Positions 62,617 to 64,000 of a stretch of DNA of 64,000 nt are shown one piece after another. The notes beneath the pieces are model-generated. The model searched no databases. It saw nothing but the letters and a program-made list of their open reading frames with translations, and had not been told where the DNA came from. This DNA comes from Marinomonas sp. CT5. Lineage in GTDB: Bacteria > Pseudomonadota > Gammaproteobacteria > Pseudomonadales > Marinomonadaceae. The translations under genes and the position numbers were made by a program. The stretch lies in assembly GCF_018336975.1 (NCBI RefSeq), contig NZ_CP025572.1, positions 1 to 64,000 of the forward strand. Reading direction: 5' to 3'. Numbering within the stretch: position 1 is the first letter of the stretch; each line of letters opens with the position of its first letter.

Positions 62617-63255
62617 TTAACCTATATGAACATTGTCTGGCGAGGCTTTGGCAAATGCATCTAGAGCTTTACAGGCGTCTGAAATAGCAACTATTTTATG
62701 GCAGTTGGAATAATCGACATTCCATCTGTCTGCATTATAAAGTTGTGGTATAAGACAGATTTCAGCCAGCCCTGGGTTGCTGCCTCCAATGAAGGGAGCG
62801 GGCTCTATACCGACTAAGAGAGCTTCAAAGGCCTGTAGACCTTTGGAAATAAAATGTCTCATCCAGTCTTCTCGTACATTTTCTCTACCTGGAACAATGT
62901 TCGTTAACTGAGTCAGAACACCCAAGTTACAAATAGGATGTACATCCACAGCAAGAACATGCGCAAGAGCGGTTATTTTAGCCCGTTCTATTGGCTCGTC
63001 TGGATAAAGGAACAGGCCTCGAGTGACTTGCAAATAATCTAATATGGCTAACGATTGGGTAAATAGCTGACCATCTATTTCGAGTACAGGGACGAATCCC
63101 TGGGGGTTTCGAGTTAGATGCTCAACAGACTTTTGTTCTTGATCCAGTAGGTTCACCGGAACCGTTTTATAGTCCAATGCCAATAGGTTAAGTGCGACTC
63201 TTAATCGATAACTTGAGGACGAACGCCAATAATCATAGAGAATGATGTCACTCAT
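62617..63255 (-). CDS. maiA: Maleylacetoacetate isomerase
   Basis: A 212-residue zeta-class GST-fold enzyme that isomerises maleylacetoacetate to fumarylacetoacetate in homogentisate breakdown. The zeta motif SSSSYRLRVALNL (active site: YWRSSSSYRLRVAL) is at residues 10-22, with LNLLALDYKTVPVNLL and NPQGFVPVLEIDGQ following. Length is normal. The ATG overlaps the fahA stop by 8 nt, so both genes are coupled. Confidence 0.95.
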   Translation of the reverse strand: MSDIILYDYWRSSSSYRLRVALNLLALDYKTVPVNLLDQEQKSVEHLTRNPQGFVPVLEIDGQLFTQSLAILDYLQVTRGLFLYPDEPIERAKITALAHVLAVDVHPICNLGVLTQLTNIVPGRENVREDWMRHFISKGLQAFEALLVGIEPAPFIGGSNPGLAEICLIPQLYNADRWNVDYSNCHKIVAISDACKALDAFAKASPDNVHIG

Positions 63256-64000
63256 ATTTCTTTACAACTTGTTCAATGGCACCAAAGATAGACTGATTGT
63301 TTTGGTCTTTCATTTCAATCCGCACAGTATCGCCAAATTTCATAAAGCTTGTATGTGGTTGGCCGGAGTGAATGGTTTCGATCATACGGATTTCAGCTAT
63401 ACAGGAATATCCAACACCACCGTCTTTAATGGGGGTGCCAGGGCCATCGTTGAGCTTGTTTGAGACTGTACCTGAACCAATGATAGCGCCGGCTCCTAAA
63501 GGTCGAGTTTTCGCAGCATGAGAGACTAAGGTGCCAAAATCAAATGTCATATCAATCCCTGCATTAGCGCGCCCGAATGCCTCATTGTTATAGTCGATGC
63601 ATAACGGTAGGTGTACTTTGCCGTCTTTCCAGGCATCGCCAAGCTCGTCTGGTGTCACGGCGACGGGAGAGAAAGTTGAAGAGGGTTTTGATTGGAAAAA
63701 GCCGAAGCCTTTACCCAACTCCTGAGGAATCAAGCCGCGTAATGAGACGTCGTTTACTAGCATAATAAGGCGAATCGCCTTAGAAGCTTCTTCTGGTGAG
63801 GCTCCCATTGCAACATCGTCAACAATGACGGCAACTTCACCTTCCATATCTATCCCGTAAGCTTCATCAGCCACGTAGATTGGGTCACGAGGAGATAAAA
63901 ACGCATCTGAGCCACCTTGGTACATTAAAGGATCTGTCCAAAAGCTCGCTGGCATTTCTGCATTTCGTGCTTTGCGCACAAGTTCTACGTGATTGACATA
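63248..64000 (-). CDS. Fumarylacetoacetate hydrolase family protein (partial, 5' end outside window)
   Basis: The C-terminal 250 codons of an FAH-fold hydrolase that splits fumarylacetoacetate into fumarate and acetoacetate. The visible start of the fragment is YVNHVELVRKARNAEMPASF, which in full-length relatives lies near residue 85, so roughly a third of the gene is missing. Metal ligands are in GIDMEGEVAVIVDDVAMG and the closing FAH pattern in GTVSNKLNDGPGTPIKDGGV. With maiA it forms the end of the tyrosine/phenylalanine pathway; hmgA may lie upstream beyond the edge. Confidence 0.9.
   Translation of the reverse strand, partial: YVNHVELVRKARNAEMPASFWTDPLMYQGGSDAFLSPRDPIYVADEAYGIDMEGEVAVIVDDVAMGASPEEASKAIRLIMLVNDVSLRGLIPQELGKGFGFFQSKPSSTFSPVAVTPDELGDAWKDGKVHLPLCIDYNNEAFGRANAGIDMTFDFGTLVSHAAKTRPLGAGAIIGSGTVSNKLNDGPGTPIKDGGVGYSCIAEIRMIETIHSGQPHTSFMKFGDTVRIEMKDQNNQSIFGAIEQVVKKYE

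Overview
The window (about 45-47% GC by eye, dense coding, short intergenic gaps) reads as chromosome of a marine gammaproteobacterium, most like Marinomonas or a close Oceanospirillales relative. This rests on gene content and protein style: a cyoABCDE quinol oxidase, an hmp/norR nitric-oxide locus, hemF-aroE, pbpC next to a giant alpha-2-macroglobulin, a DcaP-like porin, and amino-acid and aromatic catabolism genes. The species is inferred, not proven. No rRNA, tRNA, CRISPR array, prophage or plasmid gene was seen. The only clear mobile DNA is one end of an IS3-family element at the left edge, plus two short sequences resembling IS3-family termini elsewhere.

Left part (1-8.7 kb): the IS3 end, then a GntR/FCD regulator. 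An amine/amino-acid module follows: an ABC importer (binding protein, permease, ATPase) and a PuuB-like FAD oxidase, divergent from a PuuR-like XRE-cupin regulator, with a readable promoter and operator. Next is a three-gene operon for 4-hydroxyproline breakdown (deaminase, epimerase, D-amino-acid dehydrogenase). A GntR-type palindrome covers its -10 box.

8.8-23 kb: an orphan dihydrolipoamide dehydrogenase divergent from a TetR regulator, with two related palindromes between them; a lipid A acyltransferase; hemF-aroE and a COG3146 N-acyltransferase-like gene; a lipoprotein carboxylesterase; a YafY/WYL regulator with a perfect operator in front of a divergent GST. Then a nitric-oxide block: hmp with a sigma-54 promoter, NorR sites, norR, a truncated hemoglobin and a coupled small membrane protein.

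23-37 kb: an intergenic cluster of DnaA-box-like sequences, a MATE pump, an LldR-like regulator facing a two-domain D-lactate dehydrogenase (FAD plus Fe-S), two large inverted repeats, a TauE permease, a LysR regulator, a DUF2798 protein and an alanine/sodium symporter. A stand-alone PheS-like class II synthetase homolog with its own anticodon-binding-type domain follows. In front of it is an unusual leader carrying a short Leu/Phe-containing reading frame and competing repeats. Then a flavin-type oxidase divergent from a MocR regulator.

37-55 kb: cyoABCDE; a tannase-like esterase; an SDR enzyme divergent from marR-emrA-emrB; a gamma-glutamylcyclotransferase-like gene overlapping rsmC; LysE exporter; acyltransferase-3; YehS (DUF1456); porin; AraC regulator; ABM-like small protein.

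55-64 kb: pbpC and its alpha-2-macroglobulin partner (read right to left), then maiA and the 3' part of fahA, the last two steps of homogentisate (tyrosine/phenylalanine) breakdown.

The least explained items are the PheS-like ligase with its leader, and a set of long, nearly perfect intergenic stem-loops that lack U-tracts.
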